Assembly: GCA_021014325.1 (NCBI GenBank)
Contig: CM037460.1
Span: forward strand, 20,490,044-20,554,043
DNA length: 64,000 nucleotides
Direction: 5' to 3'
DNA from: Plazaster borealis
Taxonomy: Eukaryota; Echinodermata; Asteroidea; Forcipulatida; Labidiasteridae
Of the stretch, positions 52,043 to 61,874 are shown piece by piece (position 1 is the stretch's first letter; each line of letters starts with the position of its first letter). The notes beneath the pieces are model-generated. The model was not told where the DNA came from, did not search any database, and was given only the letters and a program-made list of their open reading frames with translations. The position numbers and the translations under genes are program-made.

Positions 52043-55000
52043 GTAGGGCCTAACTGTTATTACAGTAAAGTTAGTTGATATTTTGACTGTCCAAAATCCA
52101 TGTCCAAACGATAAAAACATGTTTGTGAGAGTAGCAGGCACTAAGCTTGACTCCTGCCGTGAACTACGGCATGCTGTTGGCGCACCTGATGCGTTTTGTT
52201 TTTGACACCTTATCTGGGATAAAAGTTGACATTTTGCTGTACAAGCGTTTGCGAATGTCTACGTTGGAAGATGATACTGCATGTAGACACCCCTGTACAC
52301 AATTTTGTTGAACGTATGTGAATGTCTATGTTAAATATGTTTTAATAAGTGTACTTTTGCTGTACAAAGCTGAGTGAATGTTCAAAGTCAATGTCCAATT
52401 AACGCACAAACAAGTTTGTCAGAGAGCCGGCTGTAAGCCAGACTCCTGCCGTGAACCATGCATGAACTACGGTATGCATCTGGCGCACCTGCATGCTATG
52501 TTTGGTTTTGACACCCAAACTGGCATAAAAGTAGACATTACGCTGTACAAATCTCTGTGAATGTCCAATGTTCAATGTCCAATATCGAAAACAAAAAGGA
52601 AGACATTCACTGTACACCTATGTGAATGACTAATGACCAATATCGAACAAGAAAAGTAGACATTCGCTGTACAAACCTATGTGAATTTTCAATATCCAAT
52701 ATCAAATAGCAAGGTAGACATTCACTGATACAATGCTATGTGAATGTCCAATGACCAATATCAAATAGCAAGGTAGATATTCACTGATACAAACCTATGT
52801 GGATGTCCAATGTCCAATATCAAATAGCAAGGTACACATTCAATGATGCAAACCTATGTGGATGTCCAATGTCCAATTTCGAAAAAGCAAAATAGTGTGG
52901 CGGGCACAGACCGTTATCCAGTCTATGATTATTAACTCGGACCCTTTCCCTTGCTAGCTCAAGTTAAAGTCACTAAGCGGACTTAAGGCTGAGTGACGAG
53001 ATTCGTTTGGGAGGAAGTATACCGCCCGATTATAAAAGATTGTACACCTCTCTGTCAGAGTACACACAGTTCCCTAAAATAATCACACAAATAGGACACA
53101 GTTTAACAATGACCTTGACCTCAAAAGTAATTTATTTACATTCACCTTCAACTCCAGAAGTTGGGCAAAATAACCTAGCCTGTAAGCACTTAGAATGTGA
53201 GACCCCAAATTATCTACAAGTCATGTAAACAACTACCTAGCAATACTCAATACCAGTGAAAGGCAACACATACACAGAGCACCACGCCGCGGTTGCACGC
53301 CTAGCCCAGCGCAACACCAGCTGCCTTGGGCCTTGAGCACACAGCTCGGTCCCGGCAACAACACGACCCGCTCCGCTACACAGCCCCAGAATCCAGTAGT
53401 TGTCTGCCTCGCACACAGCGACGGCAACCATTGGGTCGTTGCAAGTTCAACTACACCGCAGTACAGCTAGCTCCGGCTGATCGTCTTGTGTATTTATCAC
53501 GACGATCGCCTGCACGCGCACAGCCTTAAATAACGCTGCCTAAAATGCACAAATACCGCCAAAATTCACACAGAAAATAACACACTCACGTCTCTGTTCT
53601 AATCTTCTTCCCCACAGGCTCCTTTTACCCTCAATATTACTCCCAATTTACACAAAGTAATGAATAACTCTCATATACTTACTATACTTGCTGCACTCAA
53701 ATTTCTGGAACAAGTCCCTCCCTGCAACCCAAAACAGCAGCTTTTTATCACGCTTTCCTAACAGCGCACAATATCTTACATAAACTCAACTAACTTCTTA
53801 AAAGTTACGGGCAACTAGCCCAACTGAACTACAACTACCGCACCAATCAGAGTTCACCTGACTTCTCGTGGCGGGAACTTGCACCTTGCACCAACCCTAT
53901 TGGTGCAAGCTGAACACAAGACTGATGACGTCGTTCACATATCACGTGCGACGTCACATGACGAATTCAACTCATGCAATTCCATCACAATAGACATTTG
54001 CCGTACAAAACTATGTGAATATCCAATGTCCAATATCAAACTAACTTTACTGTCATGACATTTCAATTTTATTTCAACCATGGAGCTATAATAGAGTCGC
54101 ATATTATCTAGAACATATTTTAAACCACTGACGACTTTGGTTAGTGGTGTAGTACTCGTACCTGAGTACCGTTTTCAAGATACTCTATACTCGGCTAGCA
54201 AAGTATGTACCCCCTCCCTTAAGAGCCGTAATTGACAACTCGACTATAGTACAAACGCACTCGGCCTCTATTTCAAATACTCGTGGTCAGAATAACATTT
54301 CAATATTTGTGAGTTATTTCTCATATATCAAGTTATAAACCACAAGGGAAACTGACTTATTTTGTCATACATTCATTGCAAAGTCATTGGTAATAGAATT
54401 GGGGTCTCTCCTTTCCTCCCAAAAAAAAAGCATCTTTAGAAATTGAGCCCCAGGGATCACACAATTGCCTACACAATTATTTCTCACTTGGGTAGGTACA
54501 CACATTCAAACCGACGACCTGTAATGAGAGAGAGCAATTATAGGGTCTACGTTTCCAAGGCCTCCATTTGGAGAGTGTGTCCAAAACCAATGGGAGCTGT
54601 TGCCAAAAATTTAGTATAAACAAAAGAGGTGGAGGTGTTAACACGTACCTGGGTATAGATGATTGTTAGGGCATGGGGCGCCCTTCAAAGGCCTGTACAC
54701 TATTGGTAAGATCGAAAAACACAAATGTTCACAATTGCCAAGTGTTGACCCGTGACCTTCACGTACTGCTGAGTTATGTATTTTGCTGTGCAGTGCTATA
54801 TTGATTGTGCATGATACAACTGTATTTTAAGATATAATAATGGTTGAAAGGGATAACTCTTTTATATTTGAGGCGTCATCGTGTGGATGTTGTATCTTTA
54901 GTGATGAATGCTCGTTCCTCCTTCCTCCCCTCTCATACGACGGGGGGGGGGAGGATGGGGAGGGGGATGGTGGGGGACACCGATCACTTTGTTATCATTT

Positions 55001-56387
55001 CACTTAAAGGTTTCGTACACGTTTGGTAATGACTCAAAACAATTATTAGCATAAAAACTTACTTGGTAACAAGCAACGGAGAGCTGTTGATAGTATAACA
55101 CATGGTAGGAAACGACTCCCTCTGAAGTAACGTAGTTTTTGAGAAAGAGGTAATTTCTCACTAAAATAATAAAAACTTCTTGCAAGAAGTTTTTATTCCT
55201 ATCTGAAAGCACACAAATTTGTACAACAAGGGTGTTTTTTCTTTCATCATTTTCTTGCAACTTCGATGACCAATTGAGCCTAAATTTTCACAGGCTTGTT
55301 ATTTTATGCATATATGTTGGGATACACCAAGTGAGAACACTGGTATTTGACAATTTCCAAACGTGTTCAGTGCCTTTAAGCCCCTTCTGGTGTTATTGTA
55401 ATATGTTTTGATTACCAGGTTGGATTGATCAGTGGTATAGCTATGATCGTCGGAACAATGATAGGATCTGGAATCTTTGTATCACCAAAGGGAGTCCTCA
55501 GACAGACCGAGAGCGTTGGGATGAGTCTGATAGTCTGGATGATGTGTGGAGTGCTCTCCATCTTTGGTATGTGCGGCACCTAAATGTAGCCCGAGCCCTA
55601 AATGTCGCCTGACCTAAATGTAGCCCCAAACCTGTACCTAAATGTCACCCCGACCCAAATGTAGCCCAAAACCTGTACCTAAATGTCGCCCCGACCTATA
55701 AATGCATCCCCAAACCTGTACCTAAATGTCGCCCGACCTAAATGTAGCCCCAAACCTGTACCTGGTAAGATAGTGACTTTATTACTGTTTTCAAACAAGG
55801 AGGTCTATGGTATTATAGTCTACACTCGTGTTTTGTTTCATACTGTGTATTTGACCGTCGGGAACAAAACGCACTTTTTGGTTGTGGGTCAATGGTGTGT
55901 GGCGACTCGCCCCAATTTCAACCGAGTGATTTATTAGCATTCACACGCTGTCTTTGGCAGATGGATTGCACATGACGTCATTGATCGCCATCTTTGATGA
56001 CAAAGTGCATGCCTGTACGCGCCGCGCACGACTGTCAGCCAATGATAACCTTTGACGCGTGCACGTTTCATCAACGATTGGCGGCCAATGCAAGGGTTTT
56101 ATTGTTTTAATTAAACCTCACTCTATATACAGGTGCATTATGCTATGCTGAGCTAGGCACAGTCATCCCCAAATCAGGAGGGGATTATGCTTACCTCTTG
56201 GACACCCTAGGACCCATTCCTGCCTTTCTATACTCGTGGGTTTCAACCGTTGTTATTCAACCATCCGGTGTGTCTGCCATCACTCTAACCTTTGGTGCGT
56301 ACGTGTCACAGGCTCTACTCAATATCGATGGAGGCGACTGCGACCCGCCAACTATTATCACCAAGCTGTTCGCAGCCGTTGCAATCT
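51920..56387 (+). CDS. SLC7A9-like: b(0,+)-type amino acid transporter, tandem copy 2, first three exons
   Basis: Exons 51920-52042 (41 codons, ATG to ...LKLKRQ), 55419-55566 and 56133-56387. Exons 2 and 3 have exactly the same lengths and phases as in copy 1 and differ by a handful of residues (for example MMCGVLSIF). Exon 1 has diverged more but keeps [11 protein letters not shown]. No exon 4-12 follows in the next 760 bp, where in copy 1 exon 4 lies 577 bp after exon 3. The Polinton starts at 57149, inside what should be intron 3. The rest may lie beyond the Polinton or be lost. Exon 2 has a minisatellite placed at its donor. All three exons are open, so the gene could still be active. Confidence 0.85.
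52085..52891. repeat. Tandem repeats with GAATGTCCAATGTCCAATATC units
   Basis: Two larger units (about 52085-52330 and 52375-52570) share GACTCCTGCCGTGAAC...GGCGCACCTG. After them come about six ~56-bp units around TATGTGAATGTCCAATGACC / AGCAAGGTAGACATTCACTG. The array resumes after the LTR at 53990-54040. Confidence 0.8.
52896..53989. mobile_element. Solo LTR of an LTR retrotransposon, 1.09 kb
   Basis: TGTGGCGGGC at the left and CCATCACA at the right give canonical TG...CA ends. ATAG occurs at 52892-52895 and 53990-53993 as target duplication. A TATAAAAG box is at about 53032. No internal gag-pol or second LTR follows, so it is a solo LTR, probably Ty3/gypsy type. It splits the tandem array. 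Confidence 0.8.
54041..54685. other. Intron 1 of transporter copy 2, unassigned
   Basis: No repeat boundaries or exons recognised. A family E fragment (TTGGTAAGATCGAAAAACAC) follows at 54686-54736. Confidence 0.35.
55004..55379. mobile_element. TTAA MITE, family A
   Basis: Full length, ending 39 bp before transporter copy 2 exon 2. Confidence 0.9.
55419..55566 (+). CDS. Transporter copy 2, exon 2
   Basis: 148 bp, same phases as copy 1. The donor is now GTATGT because of the insertion described next. Confidence 0.92.
55570..55763. repeat. Minisatellite inserted at the exon 2 donor
   Basis: About five ~39-bp units of CCTAAATGTAGCCCCAAACC / TGTACCTAAATGTCGCCC. GGTA flanks it at 55566-55569 and 55764-55767; downstream the copy 1 intron sequence GGTAAGATAGTGAC resumes exactly. 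So the array entered the original donor, apparently with a GGTA duplication. Confidence 0.8.
55959..56095. repeat. Empty-site copy of the sequence at 9749-10135
   Basis: GATGGATTGCACATGACGTC ... AACGATTGGCGGCCAATGCA matches 9749 onwards but lacks the 246-bp GGGCCC MITE. Confidence 0.8.
56133..56387 (+). CDS. Transporter copy 2, exon 3
   Basis: 255 bp after TATATACAG; donor GTGAGT. Keeps the GGDCDPP Cys. Confidence 0.92.
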
Positions 56388-56509
56388 GTGAGTAAAGACC
56401 AAAGTGTCAGGATTTTCGTGTAGTTAACATTATTCAAGTTAATTTATATGTATTTTCATACTGTCAGAAGCAAAGTGGTACAATACACGTACAGGATAAC
56501 AAAATAAAC

Positions 56510-57148
56510 TTAAAGGTATCGTACACGTTTGGTAATGACTCAAAACAAATATTAGCATAAAAACTTACTTGGTAACAAGCAACGGATAGCTGTTGATAGT
56601 ATAAAACATTGTGAGAAACGACTCCCTCTGAAGTAACGTAGTTTTAAGAAAGAGGTAATTTCTAACTAAAATAATAAAAACTTCTTGCAAAAAGTTTTTA
56701 TTCCTATCTGAAAGCACATGTACAATAAGGGTGTTTTTTCTTTCATCATTTTCTTGCAACTTCGATGACCAATTGAGCCCAAATTTTCACAGACTTGTTA
56801 TTTTAGGCATATGTTGGGATACACCAAGTGAGAACACTGGTCTTTGACAATTTCCAAACGTGTACGTATAACACATTGTAGGAAACGACTCTCTCTGAAG
56901 TAACGTAGTTTTTGAGAAAGAGGTAATTTCTCACTAAAATAATGAAAACCTCTTGCAAGAAGTTTTTATTCCTATCTGAAAGCACACAAATTATTTTGTG
57001 CAACAAGGGTGTTTTTTCTTTCACCAGTTTCTTGCAACTTCGATGACCAATTGAGCCCAAATTTTCACAGGCTTGTTATTTTATGCATATGTTGGGATAC
57101 ACCAAGTGAGATGACTGGTCTTTGACAATTTCCAAACGTGTTCAGTGC
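56510..57148. mobile_element. Two fused family A MITEs, the second cut by the Polinton
   Basis: The first starts TTAAAGGTATCGTACACGTT at 56510 and stops at GTGTACG near 56866 without TTAA. The second lacks its left ~75 bp and its last bases: after CGTGTTCAGTGC (57148) the expected CTTTAA is replaced by Polinton sequence. Confidence 0.85.
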
Positions 57149-57165
57149 AGTAGTAGGAACAATGG

Positions 57166-57396
57166 GGGTTCTGGACCACCTTGCTTGGGGGTATATACAA
57201 ATAGAGCACATGGGGTTTGCTCCCAGCTTTTTTGATAGGGCTCGCCCCGCTCTCTTGGTGGGCTGCTGGTTCTAGACCACTTTTGGGTTGGGGTATATAT
57301 ACAAATAGAGCACATGGGGTTCTACTAAATTTTCGTATACGAAAATTAGGTTTTAATAGGGCTCGCCCCGCTCTCTTGGCGGGCTCGACCCACAGC
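57166..57396. repeat. Two ~115-bp direct repeats in the Polinton terminal region
   Basis: GGTTCTGGACCACCTT...GGGGTATATACAAATAGAGC...AGGGCTCGCCCCGCTCTCTT occurs at 57167-57283 and again at 57288-57396. The second unit carries a perfect palindrome, AATTTTCGTATACGAAAATT (57328-57347). Confidence 0.8.
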
Positions 57397-57465
57397 CAGT
57401 GACTTTCAACCTTAACGCCTCATTTGTATATACAATTAGACATATACACTGCACCTGTATACACG

Positions 57466-57660
57466 ATGGAGTGTGATAAGTGCCACAAATTTTTTAAGAG
57501 GTACTACAACCTGAAGAGACACCTGGAGAACCGTAAGACACCTTGCTTACAAGAACCGCGGCAATACATATGTATGGATTGTGGTGGGGAGCTGAGCTGT
57601 AGCTCCTCCTTGTGGAGGCACAAGAAGATTTGCCCGGCACACCGCAGAACAAAATTGTGA
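57466..57660 (+). CDS. Small C2H2-type zinc-finger protein of the Polinton
   Basis: 64 codons from the ATG at 57466 (the upstream TTG-start extension is not used). The first finger is MECDKCHKFFKRYYNLKRHL followed by a Cys, and a second CxxC...H...C set comes from CMDCGG to KKICPAH. Probably DNA-binding. It is the first gene from the left end, followed by two palindromes at 57667-57702. Confidence 0.7.
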   Translation: MECDKCHKFFKRYYNLKRHLENRKTPCLQEPRQYICMDCGGELSCSSSLWRHKKICPAHRRTKL

Positions 57661-57780
57661 TATAACAAACTTTTGCAGGCAAAGTTTTCGTCTACGAAAG
57701 TTGAACACGAGCTAAGAGCTGTGACAACACCAACGAAAACTGTTGTTTAGCTTTTTTTTCTTGAGATATGTTCCTATGTC

Positions 57781-58152
57781 TTATTTTATCTCGGCCACAG
57801 TCTCGGCATAGCTGTATTTCACTCTGAACCCCATACCACAGGATTTACAGGGTATTGAAATATTTCTGCCTTTACGGATCTTTACTAAGTGGTACTTACA
57901 ATATTTACCGCAGCAGCTCCTATTACAAAGATCAACTTCACCAACTTTAACCCAAGCACAAACATTGTGTCCTTTCATTTCGCAGATTGAATATCTCAGG
58001 TATACATTTATGTCTAAATGGTTTTTTATCATTAGGGGAATCCCCAATTTATTGCGCAATGTGCATGGGAAATTCCCTAAGTTTTGTAAAATGAACACTT
58101 CAATTAGAGATATGTGTGTTGTAGGTTATGCTATCACCAGCAAACCTCATGC
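57781..58152 (-). pseudogene. Polinton Cys-rich protein, probably frameshifted at the N-terminus
   Basis: The main frame (57781-58113) has no ATG near its start. It encodes YLRYSICEMKGHNVCAWVKV then a Cys cluster CNRSCCGKYCKYH and PCKSCGMG, suggesting bound zinc. An ATG at about 58152 opens a neighbouring frame of about 16 codons that closes near 58105, so I infer a 1-2 base lesion near 58105. It is divergent from the polymerase gene with a gap of ~70 bp. Function unknown. Confidence 0.55.
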
Positions 58153-58220
58153 CCTCTACTGTTGGGTTTTGTGTGTTAATGACTCTCTATTAGAGAAATA
58201 CGTCGTAGCTTATACTATAA

Positions 58221-61200
58221 ATGACGAGTACTTCAAAAACGTTTAGAACGGTACAAGACTACCAAAATGAGATTCTAGAGCAGTTTGAATATAAAGAGAC
58301 GGATGAGCTAGTCTTTAGGCAGACCCCAAGGGTGATCGGGAAATATCTGCGGGGTTGGCAGATGGTTGTGCCCAAAGGGCATCTCCTTAGCGCAGACCCC
58401 AGAGCCTTTCTGGACGACGTGCGCTCTCAGATTTACCAAAAACTTGAGGAAGAGCTTAAAGCTTTTAACGGTATTAAGTTTCAGCTGGCTCTCAAGCTTC
58501 AACTTCGAAAAGACAACCCTGATGGGAGTGAGGAATACACTGATCCCGTGCTCCGCCACAAACAAGAGTCTGTTTTGCAGGCTAACGATATTAATGATGC
58601 ACTAGACAGGGCCTTTCCCCGCATCCAGGAGACGCTTGAAAAATTTACTCAAAGAGGCTCGGGGTGGACGGTTGACCACGTAGAGATGCTGTGGCTTGAC
58701 ATTGCTCGGTACCAGCCCTTGAGAGGCGGCTCATACATTCCACTACCCGCAGCGGTGAAAAGCAAGAAGGCGGTCATCAACGTGAAGAACAATGATGATC
58801 ACTGCCTGAGATGGTCCTTACGGTCTGCTCTCTTCCCCGCCAGAGCCCACGGATAGGCCTTCCCAATATCCCACTGATGATGGCCTAGACTTCACGGGGA
58901 TCGAGGCTCCTACTCCCTACTCTCAGATCCTGAAGGTTGAAAAACAAAACAACCTAGCTATCAACATATTTGGCTGGGATAAGGGTGTTATCGTTCACGG
59001 GCTAAGCAAAAAGCCCATGGACATGCCCAGGATTAACCTCTTGCTGATCGAGAAGGCAGGCAAGTTTCACTACACCTGGGTCAAAAACCTAAACCGTCTT
59101 CTCTACCAAGAAAACAAGCACCGGGAGCGTACGCACTTTTGTGAGAGATGTCTCCATGGGTACTCGAGAGAAGACCTCCTAGAAGCTCACAAGCCTGAAT
59201 GTTGTGGGATCGGTCAGACGGCGGTGAGGGTAGAGATGCCAGAAGAGGGAAAAACTAAGCTGACCTTTCAAAACCACCACAAGCAGTTTCCCGCCCCTTT
59301 CATCATCTACGCCGACTTTGAGGCTCTAACTAAGGTAGAGGGGCCCGAGCTGGACCCCACGAAGAGCAACACTCGGAAGACGCAGCACCACGAGACTTGT
59401 GGCTATTGCTATGTAGTCGTTCGCTGCGATGGACGGACAAAAACACCTGTAGAATACCGTGGACACGACGCGGCGGAGCACTTCTTAAAAGCGATCCAGT
59501 ATGAGGAGCGAAAGATCAAGGAGGTGCTAGGCAACCCTAAAGCAATGAAGATGACCGCTAATGACCGGCGAGCCTTTAAGGCAGCCACCACCTGCCACGT
59601 GTGTGAGAAGCCACTTGAGGGAGATACTGTCCGCGACCACTGTCATATCACTGGAAAATTCAGAGGTGCTGCACACAACGCTTGCAACTTGAAGCTGCGC
59701 CTGAGCCCTAAAACCACAACCATACCTGTGGTCTTCCACAATTTGCGGGGCTACGATTCTCACCTCCTGATGCAGGCTATTTCCAAGGTAGAGGGTAAGA
59801 TTTCTTGCATCCCGAACAACACCGAGAAATACATTAGCTTCTCCCTCGGTCAGCTCCGATTTATCGACAGCGTCCAGTTCTTGCCGTCCTCTCTTGACGA
59901 GTTAGTAGCAGCCAACCTGCCCGAGGCTTTCCAAATAACGGGCCAGTACGAGCCATGCAAAGAAAGGCGCAATCTTTTGTTGCGCAAGGGCGTCTACCCG
60001 TACGAGTACATGGACTCTTGGGAAAGGTTTGCAGAGCCAGGTCTCCCTCCGAAGGAAGCCTTCTACAGCAAGCTGAAAGACGAGTACATTAGCGAGGCCG
60101 ACTACGTTCATGCACAAAAGGTGTGGGAGACCTTTAGATGCCACACTATGGGAGACTACCACGACCTCTACAACCGCACAGATGTGCTCCTTTTGGCAGA
60201 TGTCTTCGAGACTTTCCGGAAGACCTGCATGCGGCAGTACGGCTTGGACCCCGCACATTACTACACCAGTCCTGGCCTCTCTTGGGACGCGTTGCTCAAA
60301 AAGACGGGTGTAGAACTCAAACTGCTCACAGACTATGACCAGCACCTTTTCATCGAGAAGGGGATGCGAGGTGGTATCTCCATGGTATCTAAGCGCTTTG
60401 CGAGAGCTAACAACCCTTTGGTTAAGGGCTTTAACCCCTCCGAGCCGAACAGGTACATTTCTTACCTGGATGCTAACAACCTATATGGGTGGGCAATGAG
60501 CCAGTCGCTGCCTACAGGCGGCTTTGAGTGGGTGGAGGAGCTGTTGTCTACAAAAGTTTTAACGGAGCATCCGGCAGACAGCCCAGAGGGCTACATCTTG
60601 GAGGTAGACTTAGAGTACCCTGTAGAGCTCCACGACGCACACAACGCCTATCCGTTAGCGCCAGAGCGCATGGTCGTTCAGAGAGAGTGGATGTCCGAGT
60701 ATCAGCACAACCTAATCTTTTGCAAGCAAAGATTATTTCTACAGAAAAGTTTTCAGGCAAAAGATTAGTTTCAACAGAGGTTGAAAAGCTGGTACCCAAT
60801 CTCCGTGATAAAGAACGATATGTGCTACACTATCGCAACCTACAGCTGTACCTCTCTCGGCATGCGCTTGAAGAAGATCCACCGGGCTCTTCGCTTTGAG
60901 CAGAGCCCTTGGATGGAACCCTACATCCGGATGAACACGGAGCACCGGAAGGAGGCAACCAGCGACTTCGAAAAGAACCTCTACAAACTCATGAACAATA
61001 GTGTATTTGGGAAAACGATGGAGAACCTACGCAAGCGGGTCGACGTTAAGCTGGTGCGCAGTGATGAAGAAGATAAGCTAAGGAGACTTATTGCCAGCCC
61101 GGCCTTTGCTCGGGCAAACATCTTTGATGACAACCTCGCGGCGATCCAGGTTCATAAGAGCCGCCTGGTACTCAACCGGCCCGCCTACGTGGGTATGAGC

Positions 61201-61755
61201 ATACTCGACCTTTCGAAGCACCTTATGTACGACTTCTACTATAATCAGATAAAGGCTCGGTATGGTGATCGGTGTCAGCTCCTTTACACAGACACAGACT
61301 CTCTCCTCCTTGATATCCAAACCGAGGATGTGTACAAAGACATAGCCGAAGACCAGAACCTCTACGACACATCTGACTACCCCAAAGAGCACTACCTCCA
61401 CAACACGGTAAACAAGAAGGTATTGGGAAAGATGAAGGACGAGTGCGCCGGGCGCCCCATCGCCGAGTATGTGGGGCTGCGGCCTAAGATGTACTCTATC
61501 TTCGAGGCTGGCGGGAATAACATCAAAAAAGCCAAAGGTGTGAAAAAGTCTGTTGTGAAGAAACAAATTCGACATGAGCAGTATAAAGAGGCTCTATCAC
61601 AAAAACACCTTCCGCCACGGGATGGATGTGCTGCGTTCTGAGAGACATAGAATTTACGGTCAGCGTCTGAACAAGGTATCACTCTCCCCTTGGACACAAA
61701 GAGGTGGATAGCTGAAGACGGTGTCACCACACTAGCCTATGGGCACAAAGATAAT
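58221..61755 (+). pseudogene. PolB: Polinton protein-primed DNA polymerase B, broken
   Basis: Replicates the element by protein priming. The frames are 58221-58856, about 58843-60768 and 60781-61641, plus remnants to about 61755. In the frame counted from 59017: a zinc finger (FCERCLHGY...H...C, 42-62), Exo I YADFEA (D100, E102), an endonuclease-VII-like insert (CHVC at 193-196, DHCH at 207-210), Exo II HNLRGYDSH, Exo III YNRTDVLLLAD and Pol A YLDANNLYG (D485). From 60781: Pol B KLMNNSVFGKT and Pol C YTDTDSL. Lesions: frameshift near 58842; coding replaced by palindromic repeats with a stop at 60714-60768; frameshifts near 60857, 61605 and 61690. All catalytic motifs are still readable, so the decay is fairly recent. 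This copy cannot make a polymerase. Confidence 0.92.
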
Positions 61756-61756
61756 A

Positions 61757-61868
61757 AGCCTAATCTTTTGCCTGCAAAAGATTATCTTTGCCTGCATAAA
61801 ACTAATCTTTTGCCTGCAAAGATTATCTTTTGCTTGCAAACTTTTCTGTAGAAAAGTTTGATTAGTTT
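61757..61868. repeat. Cluster of ~20-bp palindromes between polymerase and integrase
   Basis: Four to five units of CTTTTGCCTGCAAAAGATTA type and one AAACTTTTCTGTAGAAAAGTTT, packed in 110 bp between two converging genes. Confidence 0.9.
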
Positions 61869-61874
61869 AGTTTA

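Noticed and set aside
53233..53529. Three overlapping Cys/Arg-rich frames
   Set aside because: They lie inside the solo LTR; LTRs of this size normally do not encode protein and the frames overlap on both strands.
52085..54040. CRISPR-like array
   Set aside because: Units vary throughout, there are no unique spacers between constant repeats, and the DNA is from an animal.
14585..57060. Repeated ~75-codon frames (MQENDERKN..., [11 protein letters not shown]...) found many times on both strands
   Set aside because: They lie exactly within family A MITEs and differ by indels between copies; no start context or selection on codons. They are by-products of the repeat.
58221..58856. Independent 211-codon Polinton gene upstream of the polymerase
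   Set aside because: Its end meets the next frame in a continuous conserved region after a 1-base shift near 58842; it is the polymerase N-terminus.
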